A stretch of 64,000 nt of DNA, taken from contig NZ_JAIEZQ010000001.1 of NCBI RefSeq assembly GCF_019679455.1, positions 744,001-808,000 on the forward strand, read 5' to 3'. Below the pieces are notes generated by a model, which was given only the letters and a program-made list of their open reading frames with translations, was not told where the DNA came from and made no database searches. The stretch is from Nocardioides jiangsuensis (GTDB taxonomy: Bacteria > Actinomycetota > Actinomycetes > Propionibacteriales > Nocardioidaceae). A program made the translations under genes and the position numbers. Shown here piece by piece: positions 45,240 through 54,664 of this stretch. The number at the start of each line of letters is the position of its first letter. The first letter of the stretch is position 1.

Positions 45240-45955
45240 CCGCGCCAGGAGTGCTCGGCGGCGAGGTCGGCGTGCTGCCGGACCCAGGTGTGCATCGCGA
45301 TCGCCGCGGCCGCGGAGGCGTTGATCGACCGGGTCGACCCGAACTGCGCGATGGAGAAGGTGCCGTCGCACGCCTCGCGCGCCTGCTCCGAGAGCCCCGG
45401 CCCCTCCTGCCCGAAGAGCAGCGCGCACCGTCGGGGCAGCTCCATCGCCTCGATCGACCGCGAGCCGGGCAGGTTGTCGACGCCGAGCAGCACCACGCCC
45501 TGGTCGTGGAGGTACCCCGCGAGGTCCTCGGGCGTCTCGTGGTGCCGGATGTGCTGGTACCGGTCGGTGACCATGGCGCCGCGCCGGTTCCAGCGGCGCC
45601 TGCCGACGATGTGCACCTCGCGGGCGAGGAACGCGTTGGCCGTGCGCACGATGGTCCCGATGTTGAAGTCGTGCTGCCAGTTCTCGATGGCCACGTGGAA
45701 GTCGTGGCGGCGGGTGTCGAGGTCGGCGACGATCGCCTCGAGGGTCCAGTACCGGTACCGGTCCACGACGTTGCGCCGGTCCCCCTCGGCGAGCAGCCGC
45801 TCGTCGTACTGCTCCCCCTCCGGCCAGGCGCCCACCCAGGGGCCGACGCCCACCTCGGCGGGGCCGTGCGGCATCGGGTCGTACGGCGCGCGCCGCTCGT
45901 CGCTCTCGGCGGTCTGGGCGGCCTCCGGGCTCTCGGCAGCGGGGGTCTCGGGCAC
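45236..45955 (-). CDS. SpoU/TrmH family RNA methyltransferase
   Basis: The 239-residue protein has a 60-residue variable, acidic head and a C-terminal SPOUT domain with the three knot motifs: NWQHDFNIGTIVRTANAF, LLFGQEGPGLS and FGSTRSINASAAAAIAMH. It would use S-adenosylmethionine to methylate a ribose 2'-OH in rRNA or tRNA; the exact site is unknown. The GTG at 45955 has TAGCAT 6 nt upstream, matching a leaderless start. It is divergent from the DedA gene and ends on the shared CTAG with EIIA. Confidence 0.88.
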   Translation of the reverse strand: MPETPAAESPEAAQTAESDERRAPYDPMPHGPAEVGVGPWVGAWPEGEQYDERLLAEGDRRNVVDRYRYWTLEAIVADLDTRRHDFHVAIENWQHDFNIGTIVRTANAFLAREVHIVGRRRWNRRGAMVTDRYQHIRHHETPEDLAGYLHDQGVVLLGVDNLPGSRSIEAMELPRRCALLFGQEGPGLSEQAREACDGTFSIAQFGSTRSINASAAAAIAMHTWVRQHADLAAEHSWRG

Positions 45956-45961
45956 GCGACG

Positions 45962-45967
45962 ATGCTA
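45962..45967 (-). promoter_or_regulatory. -10 element of the SpoU methyltransferase gene, leaderless start
   Basis: TAGCAT on the minus strand lies 6 nt before the GTG at 45955. Confidence 0.5.
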
Positions 45968-46020
45968 GGCCAGGCCGGGTGAGCCGCCGACGGCCGCCGG
46001 AAGCGCTCGACCCCGCCGGT

Positions 46021-46026
46021 TAGGCT
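46021..46026 (+). promoter_or_regulatory. -10 element of the DedA gene, leaderless start
   Basis: TAGGCT lies 6 nt before the GTG at 46033. This favours that codon over the in-frame GTG at 46027, which would touch the -10 box. Confidence 0.5.
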
Positions 46027-46032
46027 GTGCCG

Positions 46033-46755
46033 GTGACTGATCTCCTGCCGATGCTCGTCCACGTCCAGCTGCTGGGCATCGACTGGCTCGACCCCGAGAA
46101 GCTCTTGACGGCGATGGACCCCTACGCGTTCTGGGGTCTGCTGTTCATCATCTTCGCCGAGTGCGGGCTGTTCGCGCTCCTCCCGGGCGACTCGCTGCTG
46201 TTCGTCGCCGGGCTCTTCATCGCCAACCAGTGGATCAGCACCCCGATCTGGCTGGCCTGCATCCTGATCTCGGTCGCCGCCTGGCTGGGCAACGTCGTGG
46301 GTTACGGCATCGGCTACAAGATCGGGCCCGCGCTGTTCAGCAAGCCCGACGCGCGGCTGTTCAAGCAGGAGTACGTCGACAAGACCTACGCGTTCTTCGA
46401 CCGGTACGGCAACCGCGCCATCGTGCTCGCGCGCTTCGTCCCGATCGTGCGCACCTTCATCACCATGGCCGCCGGCGTCGGCCGGATGCCGTTCACGCGC
46501 TTCGCGACCTACTCCGCGATCGGCGCGGTGCTCTGGGGCACCGGCATCACGCTGCTCGGCTTCTGGCTCGGGAACATCTCCTTCATCAAGGACAACATCG
46601 ACCTGATCGCTCTGCTGATCGTCTTCGTCTCGATCATCCCCATGATCGTCGAGGTGCTCCGCGAACGCTCGCGGAAGCGCGACGAGCGGTACGACGAGCC
46701 GCACGAGCGGGCCACCGTCGAGCGCGAGGACATCCGCCGCGACACCAACGGCTGA
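46033..46755 (+). CDS. DedA family membrane protein
   Basis: The 240-residue protein has the DedA (SNARE-associated/VTT) domain: FAECGLFALLPGDSLLFVAGLF with the conserved acidic residues, GNVVGYGIGYKIG, FFDRYGNRAIVLARFVPIVRTF with the membrane Arg, and AGVGRMPFTRFATYSAIGAVLW. Relatives move lipids such as undecaprenyl phosphate or phosphatidylethanolamine across the membrane. The C-terminal 40 residues are strongly charged and cytoplasmic. The next MFS gene begins 13 nt later and is probably on the same transcript. Confidence 0.9.
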   Translation: MTDLLPMLVHVQLLGIDWLDPEKLLTAMDPYAFWGLLFIIFAECGLFALLPGDSLLFVAGLFIANQWISTPIWLACILISVAAWLGNVVGYGIGYKIGPALFSKPDARLFKQEYVDKTYAFFDRYGNRAIVLARFVPIVRTFITMAAGVGRMPFTRFATYSAIGAVLWGTGITLLGFWLGNISFIKDNIDLIALLIVFVSIIPMIVEVLRERSRKRDERYDEPHERATVEREDIRRDTNG

Positions 46756-46768
46756 CCCCGACACGCGC

Positions 46769-48109
46769 ATGACGACCTCGGTGGGCCCCGCGCTCAGCAG
46801 GAGCCAGCGGCTGGACCGCCTCCCGTTCACCCGCCGGCACGGCCGGCTCGTCGTCGGGTCGGGGGCCGGCTGGGCCCTCGACGCCATGGACGTCGGGCTG
46901 ATCAGCTTCGTGATGGCGGCGCTCGCCGCTCAGTGGGGTCTCGACGACACCACGCTCTCCCTGGTCGGCTCGATCGGCTTCGCCGGGATGGCCGTCGGGG
47001 CCGGGCTCGGCGGGCTCCTCGCGGACCGGGTCGGACGCCGCCAGGTCTTCGCCGTCACCCTGCTCGTCTACGGCCTCGCCACGGGCGCGGCCGCCCTGTC
47101 CTGGTCGGTGGCCTCGCTGCTGGTCTTCCGCTTCGTGATCGGCCTCGGGCTCGGCGCCGAGCTGCCGGTCGCCGCCACCCTGGTCAGCGAGTTCGCCCCG
47201 GCCCGGATCCGCGGCCGGGTCGTGGTCGCGCTCGAGTCGTTCTGGGCGGTCGGCTGGGTGCTGGCGGCGCTGATCGGCTACCTCGTCGTCCCCACCTCGG
47301 ACTCCGGCTGGCGCTGGGCGCTCGCGCTGGGCGCCGTACCCGCCGTCTACGCCGCCGTCGTCCGGTTCGGCCTGCCCGAGTCGGTCCGCTTCCTCGAGCT
47401 GCGCGGCCGCGACGCCGAGGCGGAGGCGGTGGTCCGGCGGTTCGAGGAGTCCGCCGGGGTCACCCCACCGGTCGAGCCCGTGACCGCGACCCACGCCGCG
47501 GCACCCGCGCCCGGGCCGGCGGCACTGTGGCAGGCGGGCACCCGGCTGCGCACCGCGAGCCTGTGGGCGGTCTGGTTCGGGGTGAACTTCTCGTACTACG
47601 GCGCGTTCATCTGGCTGCCGTCGCTGCTGGTGGCCTCCGGCCTCGACCTGGTCCGCTCGTTCGGCTACACGCTCGTGATCACGCTGGCGCAGCTGCCCGG
47701 CTACGCGCTCGCCGCGGTGCTGGTGGAGGTCTGGGGACGGCGGCCGACCCTCTCGGTGTTCCTGGCCGGGTCGGCGGGCTCCGCCGTCGTCTTCGGCACC
47801 GCCGACAGCACGACGACGATGGTGGCCGTCGGGATGGCGCTGTCGTTCTTCAACCTGGGCGCCTGGGGCGCGCTGTACGCCGTCACGCCCGAGGTCTACC
47901 CGACCGCGATGCGGGCGACCGGGTCCGGCTGGGCCGCCGGGTTCGGCCGGATCGCGTCGATCCTGGCCCCGCTGTCCGTGCCCCTGCTGAGCGAGGGCGG
48001 CGACAACGTGCTCGTCTTCACGGTGTTCGCCGGGTTCTTCCTGCTCGCCGCGGGGGCGGCCTGGGGCCTCCCCGAGCGCCGGGGCGAGTCGATGGACGCC
48101 CCGGTCTGA
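46769..48109 (+). CDS. MFS transporter (sugar porter/SV2-like)
   Basis: The 446-residue membrane protein has 12 predicted segments. It starts with a cytoplasmic head ending RHGRLVVGSGAGWALDAMDVGLISF, then LADRVGRRQVF, RFVIGLGLGAELPVAATLVSE with an R-x-R-G-R after it, PESVRFLELRGRDAEAE in the central loop and EVWGRRPTL. This pattern is that of the aromatic-acid/sugar-porter MFS branch. The substrate is unknown. It follows dedA by 13 nt and is convergent with pyrE at 3 nt. Confidence 0.86.
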   Translation: MTTSVGPALSRSQRLDRLPFTRRHGRLVVGSGAGWALDAMDVGLISFVMAALAAQWGLDDTTLSLVGSIGFAGMAVGAGLGGLLADRVGRRQVFAVTLLVYGLATGAAALSWSVASLLVFRFVIGLGLGAELPVAATLVSEFAPARIRGRVVVALESFWAVGWVLAALIGYLVVPTSDSGWRWALALGAVPAVYAAVVRFGLPESVRFLELRGRDAEAEAVVRRFEESAGVTPPVEPVTATHAAAPAPGPAALWQAGTRLRTASLWAVWFGVNFSYYGAFIWLPSLLVASGLDLVRSFGYTLVITLAQLPGYALAAVLVEVWGRRPTLSVFLAGSAGSAVVFGTADSTTTMVAVGMALSFFNLGAWGALYAVTPEVYPTAMRATGSGWAAGFGRIASILAPLSVPLLSEGGDNVLVFTVFAGFFLLAAGAAWGLPERRGESMDAPV

Positions 48110-48112
48110 CGG

Positions 48113-48655
48113 TCAGGCGAGGCCGAGCTCCTCGAGACCGTAGGCGTAGACGTACTCGCAGCCTTCGGACTCGACCCGCTCCTTGGCGCCGGTGCCGCGG
48201 TCCACGATGACCGCGACCCCCACGACCTCCGCGCCCGCCTCGCGCAGCGCCTCGACCGCGGTCAGCACGGAACCGCCGGTGGTGGAGGTGTCCTCCACCG
48301 CGAGGACACGGCGGCCGCGGACGTCGGGCCCCTCGATGCGGCGCTGCATGCCGTGGGTCTTCTCCGCCTTGCGCACCACGAACGCGTCGAGCTCGCGCCC
48401 CTCGGCGGCCGCGGCGTGCAGCATGGAGAGGGCGACCGGGTCCGCCCCGAGGGTCAACCCGCCCACGGCGTCGTACTCCCGGTCCCGGGTGAGGTCGAGC
48501 ATGACCCGGCCGACAAGGGGTGCGGCCTGCGCGTCGAGGGTGACCCGGCGCAGGTCGACGTAGTAGTCGGCCTCCTTGCCGGAGGAGAGGGTGACCCGGC
48601 CGTGCACGACGGCCTTGTCCTTGATCTGCTCGAGGAGTGCGTCGCGGTGGCTCAT
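48113..48655 (-). CDS. pyrE: Orotate phosphoribosyltransferase
   Basis: The 180-residue enzyme makes OMP from orotate and PRPP, a step of pyrimidine synthesis. The PRPP loop is VLAVEDTSTTGGSV near residue 118, with VGGLTLGADPVAL and FVVRKAEKTHG typical of the actinobacterial PyrE group. The ATG at 48655 follows a TAGAGT 8 nt upstream. No other pyr gene is nearby. Confidence 0.94.
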   Translation of the reverse strand: MSHRDALLEQIKDKAVVHGRVTLSSGKEADYYVDLRRVTLDAQAAPLVGRVMLDLTRDREYDAVGGLTLGADPVALSMLHAAAAEGRELDAFVVRKAEKTHGMQRRIEGPDVRGRRVLAVEDTSTTGGSVLTAVEALREAGAEVVGVAVIVDRGTGAKERVESEGCEYVYAYGLEELGLA

Positions 48656-48686
48656 GGGAGGCGACTCTAGCCAGTGGCCCCGGGGG

Positions 48687-49406
48687 TCACTTCCGCTCGG
48701 TGTCCACGAGGTGGCCGAAGGCGATCATCCGGTTGTCGGTGTGGAACAGCTCCGCGCAGGTGGTCAGCGTGATCAGCCGCTGCCCCGGCTCCTGCGACGG
48801 GGGCTCGGTGCCGCCGTCGGGGTTGCGCGGCAGCCGGTCGACCACCCAGATCTCCTCGAAGGTGACGATCAGGTCGTTGGGGTCGGTGTCGAGCTCGTAG
48901 GTGTAGACCGCGTCGCGGGTCTCCACGACCACCTCGTCGCCGGGCCGCAGCTCGGGCATGTCGCGCAGCGGCTCGCCGTGGGTGACCCGGTGCGCCGCGA
49001 GCGCGTAGTTGCCCCGCCGGCCCGGGTCGGCGCTGTCGGGGAAGTGGCCGTAGCCGGAGGCCAGCTCGGCGTCGCCGATGCCCTCGAGCACCGGCACCAC
49101 GTAGTCGTCGCCGAAGGCCGGGATCCGGATCAGAGCGGACGCATCACCGAGCTTCAGCCGCTCGGGCCTGGCGTCGATCGTGCCGGCCTCGGCCACGCGC
49201 CACTGCTCCTGGAGCTCGCCGACGACCCGCTCCTGGTGCTGCCGCGAGACGATGTTGGTGCCGTAGAACTGCCAGGCGACGTACCCCAGCATCCCCAGTC
49301 CCCCGAGCACGAGGGCGAGACCCACCCAGAACGCGGCCCCGCGGCGGCGCCGGCGCTCCGGCGCGGCGCTGTCCTCGGGGGCGGCGGTGGCGGTCTCCTG
49401 GGTCAC
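48687..49406 (-). CDS. Class E sortase
   Basis: The 239-residue transpeptidase has a basic cytoplasmic head (RRRRR), one membrane anchor (about 25-45), and the sortase domain outside. His139 (LAAHRVTHGEPL), Cys217 (LTTCAELFHTDNR) and Arg226 form the catalytic set. Class E is the actinobacterial housekeeping type that attaches LAXTG-type proteins to the wall. The GTG at 49406 starts MTQETATAAPED; the longer reading crosses the divergent aminotransferase gene. No sortase substrate gene is visible here. Confidence 0.88.
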   Translation of the reverse strand: MTQETATAAPEDSAAPERRRRRGAAFWVGLALVLGGLGMLGYVAWQFYGTNIVSRQHQERVVGELQEQWRVAEAGTIDARPERLKLGDASALIRIPAFGDDYVVPVLEGIGDAELASGYGHFPDSADPGRRGNYALAAHRVTHGEPLRDMPELRPGDEVVVETRDAVYTYELDTDPNDLIVTFEEIWVVDRLPRNPDGGTEPPSQEPGQRLITLTTCAELFHTDNRMIAFGHLVDTERK

Positions 49407-49433
49407 CCGAACAGTGTGACCGAAACCGGCTAC

Positions 49434-49439
49434 TACAGT
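49434..49439 (+). promoter_or_regulatory. -10 element of the aminotransferase gene, leaderless start
   Basis: TACAGT lies 7 nt before the ATG at 49447. It also lies only 28 nt from the divergent sortase start, so the two promoters overlap. Confidence 0.45.
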
Positions 49440-49446
49440 CGGCGCT

Positions 49447-50628
49447 ATGGCAGCAATCGACCCGGACCCGAGGATGGCCAGCCGACTGCAGGGCATCCCG
49501 CCGACGATCTTCTCGGAGATGTCGGCGCTCGCCGTGCGCACCGGCGCGCTCAACCTGGGGCAGGGGTTCCCCGACCAGGACGGGCCGGCCTCCGTCGTCG
49601 AGGCCGCGGTGGCCGCGCTGCGCGAGGGCCGCAACCAGTACGCCCCCGGTGCGGGGGTCCCCGAGCTGCGGGAGGCGGTCGCGCAGCACCAGGCCGCGCA
49701 CTACGGCGTCGAGCTCGACCCGACGCGGGAGGTGCTCGTCACCACCGGCGCCACCGAGGCGATCGCGGCGGCGATCCTCGCGTTCGTGAACCCCGGCGAC
49801 GAGGTCGTCGTGCTCGAGCCGTTCTACGACTCCTACGTCGCGACCATCCAGATGGCCGGGGGCGTACGCCGTCCGGTGACCCTGCGCTCGCCCGACTTCC
49901 GGCTCGACGTCGACGAGCTCCGCGCCGCGGTGACGGACCGGACCACCGCCGTCCTGGTGAACTCCCCGCACAACCCGACCGGGACCGTCCTCGACCGGAA
50001 CGAGCTCGAGGCGATCGCCGCGGTGGCCCGCGAGCACGACCTGGTGGTGATCACCGACGAGGTCTACGAGCACCTCGTCTTCGACGACCGGGCACACGTC
50101 CCGCTCTGCACGCTCGACGGGATGTGGGACCGCACGGTGTCCATCTCCAGCGCCGGCAAGACGTTCTCGTTCACGGGCTGGAAGGTCGGCTGGGTGACCG
50201 GGCCCGCGTCGCTGGTGCGCGCCGTGGAGTCGGCGAAGCAGTGGCTCACGTTCAGCTCCGGCGCCCCGCTGCAGCCGGCGATCGCCTACGCGCTGACCAA
50301 GGAGAGCGCCTTCTACGGCCGGCTCGCCGCCGAGCTGCAGGACAAGCGCGACCTGCTCTGCGATGGGCTGCGCTCGCTCGACGTGGACGTGTGGGTCCCC
50401 GAGGGCACCTACTTCGTCACCACCGACGTGCGGCGCTACGGGTACGCCGACGGCCTGGAGTTCTGCCTGGCCCTGCCCGAGCGCGCCGGCGTGGTCGCGA
50501 TCCCGTCGCAGTTCTTCTACGACGACGCCGACGAGGGCCGGCACAAGGTGCGCTGGGCGTTCTGCAAGGACCGGGCCGTCGTCGACGAGGGGCTTCGCCG
50601 GCTGGCCGCGGCCGACCTCTACGCCTGA
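49447..50628 (+). CDS. Class I/II pyridoxal-phosphate aminotransferase (DapC/kynurenine-type)
   Basis: The 393-residue fold type I aminotransferase has NLGQGFPD at the substrate gate, the PLP-phosphate helix GATEAIAAA, NSPHNPTG, DEVYEHLVFD and the Schiff-base lysine in SSAGKTFSFTGWKVGW (about residue 238). The sequence resembles mycobacterial DapC-like (N-succinyldiaminopimelate aminotransferase) and methionine/kynurenine aminotransferases; these cannot be separated by eye. No other lysine or tryptophan pathway gene is nearby. Confidence 0.85.
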   Translation: MAAIDPDPRMASRLQGIPPTIFSEMSALAVRTGALNLGQGFPDQDGPASVVEAAVAALREGRNQYAPGAGVPELREAVAQHQAAHYGVELDPTREVLVTTGATEAIAAAILAFVNPGDEVVVLEPFYDSYVATIQMAGGVRRPVTLRSPDFRLDVDELRAAVTDRTTAVLVNSPHNPTGTVLDRNELEAIAAVAREHDLVVITDEVYEHLVFDDRAHVPLCTLDGMWDRTVSISSAGKTFSFTGWKVGWVTGPASLVRAVESAKQWLTFSSGAPLQPAIAYALTKESAFYGRLAAELQDKRDLLCDGLRSLDVDVWVPEGTYFVTTDVRRYGYADGLEFCLALPERAGVVAIPSQFFYDDADEGRHKVRWAFCKDRAVVDEGLRRLAAADLYA

Positions 50629-50638
50629 ACGGTCCGGC

Positions 50639-52021
50639 TCACCAGACGTTCTTGCGCGGCTCCTGCTGGTCGCCGTACGGCGGCTGGCCGGGCTGCTGTC
50701 CCGGCTGCCCCTGCTGTCCGGGCTGGCCCTGCTGTCCGGGCTGGCCGCCGTACCCGGGGTAGCCGTGGCCACCTGGCCGGTTCCGGCGGGAGTACCACTG
50801 GTTCGCGCCGCCGGTGAAGAGCAGCGCCACGGTCGCGATCGCGCCCATCGTGTGCAGCAGGCCGACCGGGAACGCCCCGAGGCTGAACAGGGCGGTGATC
50901 GAGGCGGAGACGACCAGCGTGATCCGCGCCCAGTTGGCCCGCCGGTAGGCGAACCAGGCCAGCACCATCGCCGCGACGCTCCAGAACACGGAGACCGCGC
51001 CCACCACCCACAGGGCCGCGATCACCTCGTCGGTGCGCACGCCGAGGTCCTGGAAGTTCGGGTCCCGCTCCAGCGCGTCGAGGAAGGGCTGCTGGGCGGA
51101 CAGCATCACCACGGCCATCAGCACGAACGTCACGACGGTGAGCGCCGAGAGCACCCAGGTCAGCCAGCAGGCGATGGTCACCGACTGGGGACGGCGCTCC
51201 GGGTCGACCTGTCCGTAGCCGGGGTAACCGCCGTAGGGCTGCCCGTACTGCTGGCCGTACGGCGCCTGCTGCTGGGCGTAGGGAGGTGCCCACTGCCCCT
51301 GCGGCTGCGCCGGCTGCCCCTGCTGGCCGTACGGCGGCTGGGCCTGCTGGCCCGGCTGTCCGTACTGGCCGGCCGGGGGGTAGCCGGCGGCCGGGGGCTG
51401 CTCGGGCTGCTGCTCGGGCTGCTGCGGGCTGCCGAACCCCTGGGTCGGCGGCGGCGCCGGCCGGTCGGAGGACTCGTCGGGCATGCGCGGCCACTGCGGT
51501 GCGGGGTTCTCCCCGGGGCGGTCAGAGGACACGACGGTGCCTTCCTTCTGCTGGTCGGACTTCTTCGGGGGCTTCCGGGCGGGGGTGCTCACGGTCCCGG
51601 AGAACCAGTCGCGGGCCGGGCGGGTCCACAGCATCACGGCCGCGAACGCGATCATCATCGGCAGCACCCCGCCGGAGACCGGGGAGGTCAGCACGATCAG
51701 CACGGCGAGCACGGTGAAGCCGATCCGCGCGGCACGGTGGCCCTGCAGGACGTAGATGGCCAGCACGGTCGCCGCGGCGGACGCGGCTCCGCTGAACATC
51801 ATCATCCAGCGGAGAAGCTCCACCACCTGGCCGCTCTCGAGCCCGAGGCCGTTGCCGGGCGGCCTGGCCAGGAACTCGTCGATGCTGTCGCGCATCTCGA
51901 CCGACCGCAGCCGGGACATCGCGTCGAGCACGGTCAGGACCAGCAGGGCCGACCCGGCGGCGGCGATCCACCCGGCCATCGTGACCTGGCTGGGGCGGGC
52001 GCTCGGCTTCGGCTCACTCAT
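50639..52021 (-). CDS. Membrane protein with proline/glutamine-rich cytoplasmic regions
   Basis: The 460-residue protein has two groups of hydrophobic segments (about 15-35, 75-140 and, after the linker, 285-400). They are joined by a 130-residue Pro/Gln/Gly/Tyr-rich linker with many QPYGQQ and YGQP units. The C-terminus (about 415-455) is another such stretch with GQPGQQ repeats. It has no recognised domain beyond similarity to actinobacterial membrane proteins with disordered Q/P-rich regions. The second hydrophobic half resembles DUF4064-like membrane proteins weakly. Function is unknown. It is convergent with the aminotransferase gene and lies downstream of clpB's end in the next transcription unit. 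Confidence 0.7.
   Translation of the reverse strand: MSEPKPSARPSQVTMAGWIAAAGSALLVLTVLDAMSRLRSVEMRDSIDEFLARPPGNGLGLESGQVVELLRWMMMFSGAASAAATVLAIYVLQGHRAARIGFTVLAVLIVLTSPVSGGVLPMMIAFAAVMLWTRPARDWFSGTVSTPARKPPKKSDQQKEGTVVSSDRPGENPAPQWPRMPDESSDRPAPPPTQGFGSPQQPEQQPEQPPAAGYPPAGQYGQPGQQAQPPYGQQGQPAQPQGQWAPPYAQQQAPYGQQYGQPYGGYPGYGQVDPERRPQSVTIACWLTWVLSALTVVTFVLMAVVMLSAQQPFLDALERDPNFQDLGVRTDEVIAALWVVGAVSVFWSVAAMVLAWFAYRRANWARITLVVSASITALFSLGAFPVGLLHTMGAIATVALLFTGGANQWYSRRNRPGGHGYPGYGGQPGQQGQPGQQGQPGQQPGQPPYGDQQEPRKNVW
50693..50746 (-). repeat. Three tandem 18-bp repeats encoding GQPGQQ
   Basis: Three 18-bp units (50693-50710, 50711-50728, 50729-50746) follow one another; the last two are identical. 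They encode the hexapeptide GQPGQQ on the minus strand, in frame, so copy-number change would not break the gene. Confidence 0.75.
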
Positions 52022-52055
52022 GGGCCCATTCCATCACGCGAGACCAGCGCCCGGG

Positions 52056-54653
52056 TCACGCCGCCGCAGCCGACCTCGTCTGCAGGCTCAGCCCCTCGCC
52101 GGACTCGGACACGTCGACCACGACCTCGCTGCCGTCGAGCACCTGCCCGGCGAGCAGCAGCCGGGCCAGCGGGTCGCCGATGGCGGTCTGGACGAGCCGG
52201 CGCAGCGGGCGGGCGCCGTACGCCGGGTCGTAGCCGGTGCGGCTCAGCCAGCCGTGCGCGGCCTCGGTGACGGTCACCTGGATCCGGCGCACCGCCAGGC
52301 GGCGGTTCAGCTCGGCGATCTGCAGGTCGACGATGTGCGAGAGCTGCTCCTCGCTGAGCGCGTCGAACATGACGATCTCGTCGAGTCGGTTCAAGAACTC
52401 GGGCTTGAACGACTGCCGGACGACCGCCATCACCGAGTCACGCTTCTTCTCCGGGTCGATGGTCGGGTCCACCAGGTAGTGCGAGCCGAGGTTCGAGGTG
52501 AGGATCAGCAGGGTGTTGCGGAAGTCGACGGTGCGGCCCTGGCCGTCGGTGAGCCGGCCGTCGTCGAGCACCTGGAGCAGGATGTCGAAGACCTCGGGGT
52601 GCGCCTTCTCGACCTCGTCGAGGAGCACCACGGAGTACGGCCGGCGGCGGACCGCCTCGGTGAGCTGGCCGCCCTCCTCGTAGCCGACGTAGCCGGGAGG
52701 TGCCCCCACCAGTCGCGCCACGCTGTGCTTCTCGGAGTACTCGCTCATGTCGATCCGGACGATCGCCCGCTCGTCGTCGAAGAGGAAGTCCGCCAGCGAC
52801 TTGGCGAGCTCGGTCTTTCCCACGCCGGTCGGACCGAGGAAGAGGAACGAGCCGGTGGGCCGGTTCGGGTCGGAGATGCCCGCACGTGAGCGGCGGACCG
52901 CGTCGGAGACGGCCGCGACCGCGGACTGCTGGCCGATCAGCCGCTTGCCGATGACCTCCTCCATGTGCAGGAGCTTGGCGGTCTCCCCCTCGAGCAGCCG
53001 TCCGGTGGGGATCCCCGTCCAGGCCTCGACGACCTCGGCGATCTCCTCGGGGCCGACGGCCTCCCGGACCAGCGGGTTCTCGATCACCTCCGCCTCCTCG
53101 GCGGCCACGATCTGCATCTCCAGCGCCGGGATCTGGCCGTAGAGGATCTCGCTGGCCTTCGCCAGGTCGCCCTCGCGCTGGAACCGGTCCGCCTCGCTGC
53201 GCAGCTGGTCGATCCGCTTGCGCAGCTCGCCCGAGCCCTCGAGCGCCGTCTTCTCGCGCTCCCAGCGGGCCTCCAGGCCGCGGAGCTCCTCCTCCCGGTC
53301 GGCCATCTCCGCACGCAGCTTCTCGAGCCGGTCCCGGGAGGCCTCGTCGGTCTCGCGCTCGAGCGCGAGCTCCTCCATCCTCATCCGGTCGACCTGGCGA
53401 CGCAGCTGGTCGAGCTCGACCGGGCTGGACTCGATCTCCATCCGGAGCCGGGACGCCGCCTCGTCGACGAGGTCGATCGCCTTGTCGGGCAGCTGCCGTC
53501 CGGTGATGTACCGGTCCGACAGCATCGCGGCCGCCACGAGGGCCTGGTCGGTGATCTTCACCCCGTGGTGCGCCTCGTACTTTTCCTGCAGGCCGCGCAG
53601 GATCGCCACGGTGTCCTCCACCGACGGCTCGCCTACGAAGACCTGCTGGAAGCGCCGCTCTAGGGCGGGGTCCTTCTCGATCCGCTCGCGGTACTCGTCG
53701 AGCGTGGTGGCGCCGATCATCCGCAGCTCGCCGCGGGCCAGCATCGGCTTGAGCATGTTGCCGGCGTCCATCGCGGAGTCGCCGCCGGCGCCCGCGCCGA
53801 CGACCGTGTGCAGCTCGTCGATGAAGGTGATGATCTGACCCTCGGAGTCCTTGATCTCCTGGAGCACCGCCTTGAGCCGCTCCTCGAACTCGCCGCGGTA
53901 CTTCGCGCCGGCGACCATCGCGGCGAGGTCGAGCGAGAGCACCTTGCGGCCCTTGAGCGACTCGGGGACGTCCCCGTCGACGACGCGCTGGGCGAGCCCC
54001 TCGACGACGGCGGTCTTGCCGACGCCGGGCTCGCCGATGAGGACCGGGTTGTTCTTGGTGCGCCGCGAGAGCACCTGCACCACGCGGCGGATCTCGGCGT
54101 CGCGGCCGATGACCGGGTCGAGCTTGCCCTCGGCGGCGCCCGCGGTGAGGTCGACGGCGTACTTCTCGAGCGACTGGTAGGTGGCCTCGGCGTCCTGGCT
54201 GGTCACCCGGGCACTGCCACGGACGCTGGAGAGCGCGCCGCGCAGCGCGTCGGCGGTCGCGCCCGCCTCGGCGAGGATCCGGGAGGCGGGGCTGTCGACG
54301 GTCGCGGCGGCGATGAGCATGTGCTCGGTGGAGACGTAGTCGTCCTTCATCTCCCCGGCGGTCTCGGTGGCCACGCTGAGGATCTGGAGGGCGGCCCGGG
54401 AGTACGACGGCGCGGCGACGGTCGTGCCGGACGCGGCCGGGAGCCGCTTCAGCTCGGCCTCGATGCCGGAGATGACCTGGGTCGGCTGGACCCCGGCGGC
54501 CTCGAACAGCGGGCGCGCGATGCCGTCCGGCTGCGCGAGCAGCGCGGCGAGCAGGTGGACCGCCTCGACCTGGGCGTGGCCGGCGGCGGCGGCGGTCTGG
54601 ATCGCGGTGTTGATGGCCTCTTGGCTACGGGTGGTGAACTTCGATGCGTCCAT
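52056..54653 (-). CDS. clpB: ATP-dependent chaperone ClpB
   Basis: The 865-residue hexameric disaggregase works with DnaK to rescue aggregated proteins. It has the N-terminal Clp repeats ([21 protein letters not shown]), NBD1 with [10 protein letters not shown] and [21 protein letters not shown], the coiled-coil middle domain (about 400-530), NBD2 with [12 protein letters not shown] and the C-terminal arginine-finger helices. ATG at 54653 starts [13 protein letters not shown], the usual N-terminus, behind AAAGGGA. It is the last gene of the dnaK operon, 11 nt after hspR. Confidence 0.97.
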   Translation of the reverse strand: MDASKFTTRSQEAINTAIQTAAAAGHAQVEAVHLLAALLAQPDGIARPLFEAAGVQPTQVISGIEAELKRLPAASGTTVAAPSYSRAALQILSVATETAGEMKDDYVSTEHMLIAAATVDSPASRILAEAGATADALRGALSSVRGSARVTSQDAEATYQSLEKYAVDLTAGAAEGKLDPVIGRDAEIRRVVQVLSRRTKNNPVLIGEPGVGKTAVVEGLAQRVVDGDVPESLKGRKVLSLDLAAMVAGAKYRGEFEERLKAVLQEIKDSEGQIITFIDELHTVVGAGAGGDSAMDAGNMLKPMLARGELRMIGATTLDEYRERIEKDPALERRFQQVFVGEPSVEDTVAILRGLQEKYEAHHGVKITDQALVAAAMLSDRYITGRQLPDKAIDLVDEAASRLRMEIESSPVELDQLRRQVDRMRMEELALERETDEASRDRLEKLRAEMADREEELRGLEARWEREKTALEGSGELRKRIDQLRSEADRFQREGDLAKASEILYGQIPALEMQIVAAEEAEVIENPLVREAVGPEEIAEVVEAWTGIPTGRLLEGETAKLLHMEEVIGKRLIGQQSAVAAVSDAVRRSRAGISDPNRPTGSFLFLGPTGVGKTELAKSLADFLFDDERAIVRIDMSEYSEKHSVARLVGAPPGYVGYEEGGQLTEAVRRRPYSVVLLDEVEKAHPEVFDILLQVLDDGRLTDGQGRTVDFRNTLLILTSNLGSHYLVDPTIDPEKKRDSVMAVVRQSFKPEFLNRLDEIVMFDALSEEQLSHIVDLQIAELNRRLAVRRIQVTVTEAAHGWLSRTGYDPAYGARPLRRLVQTAIGDPLARLLLAGQVLDGSEVVVDVSESGEGLSLQTRSAAAA

Positions 54654-54664
54654 GGTGCGTCCCT

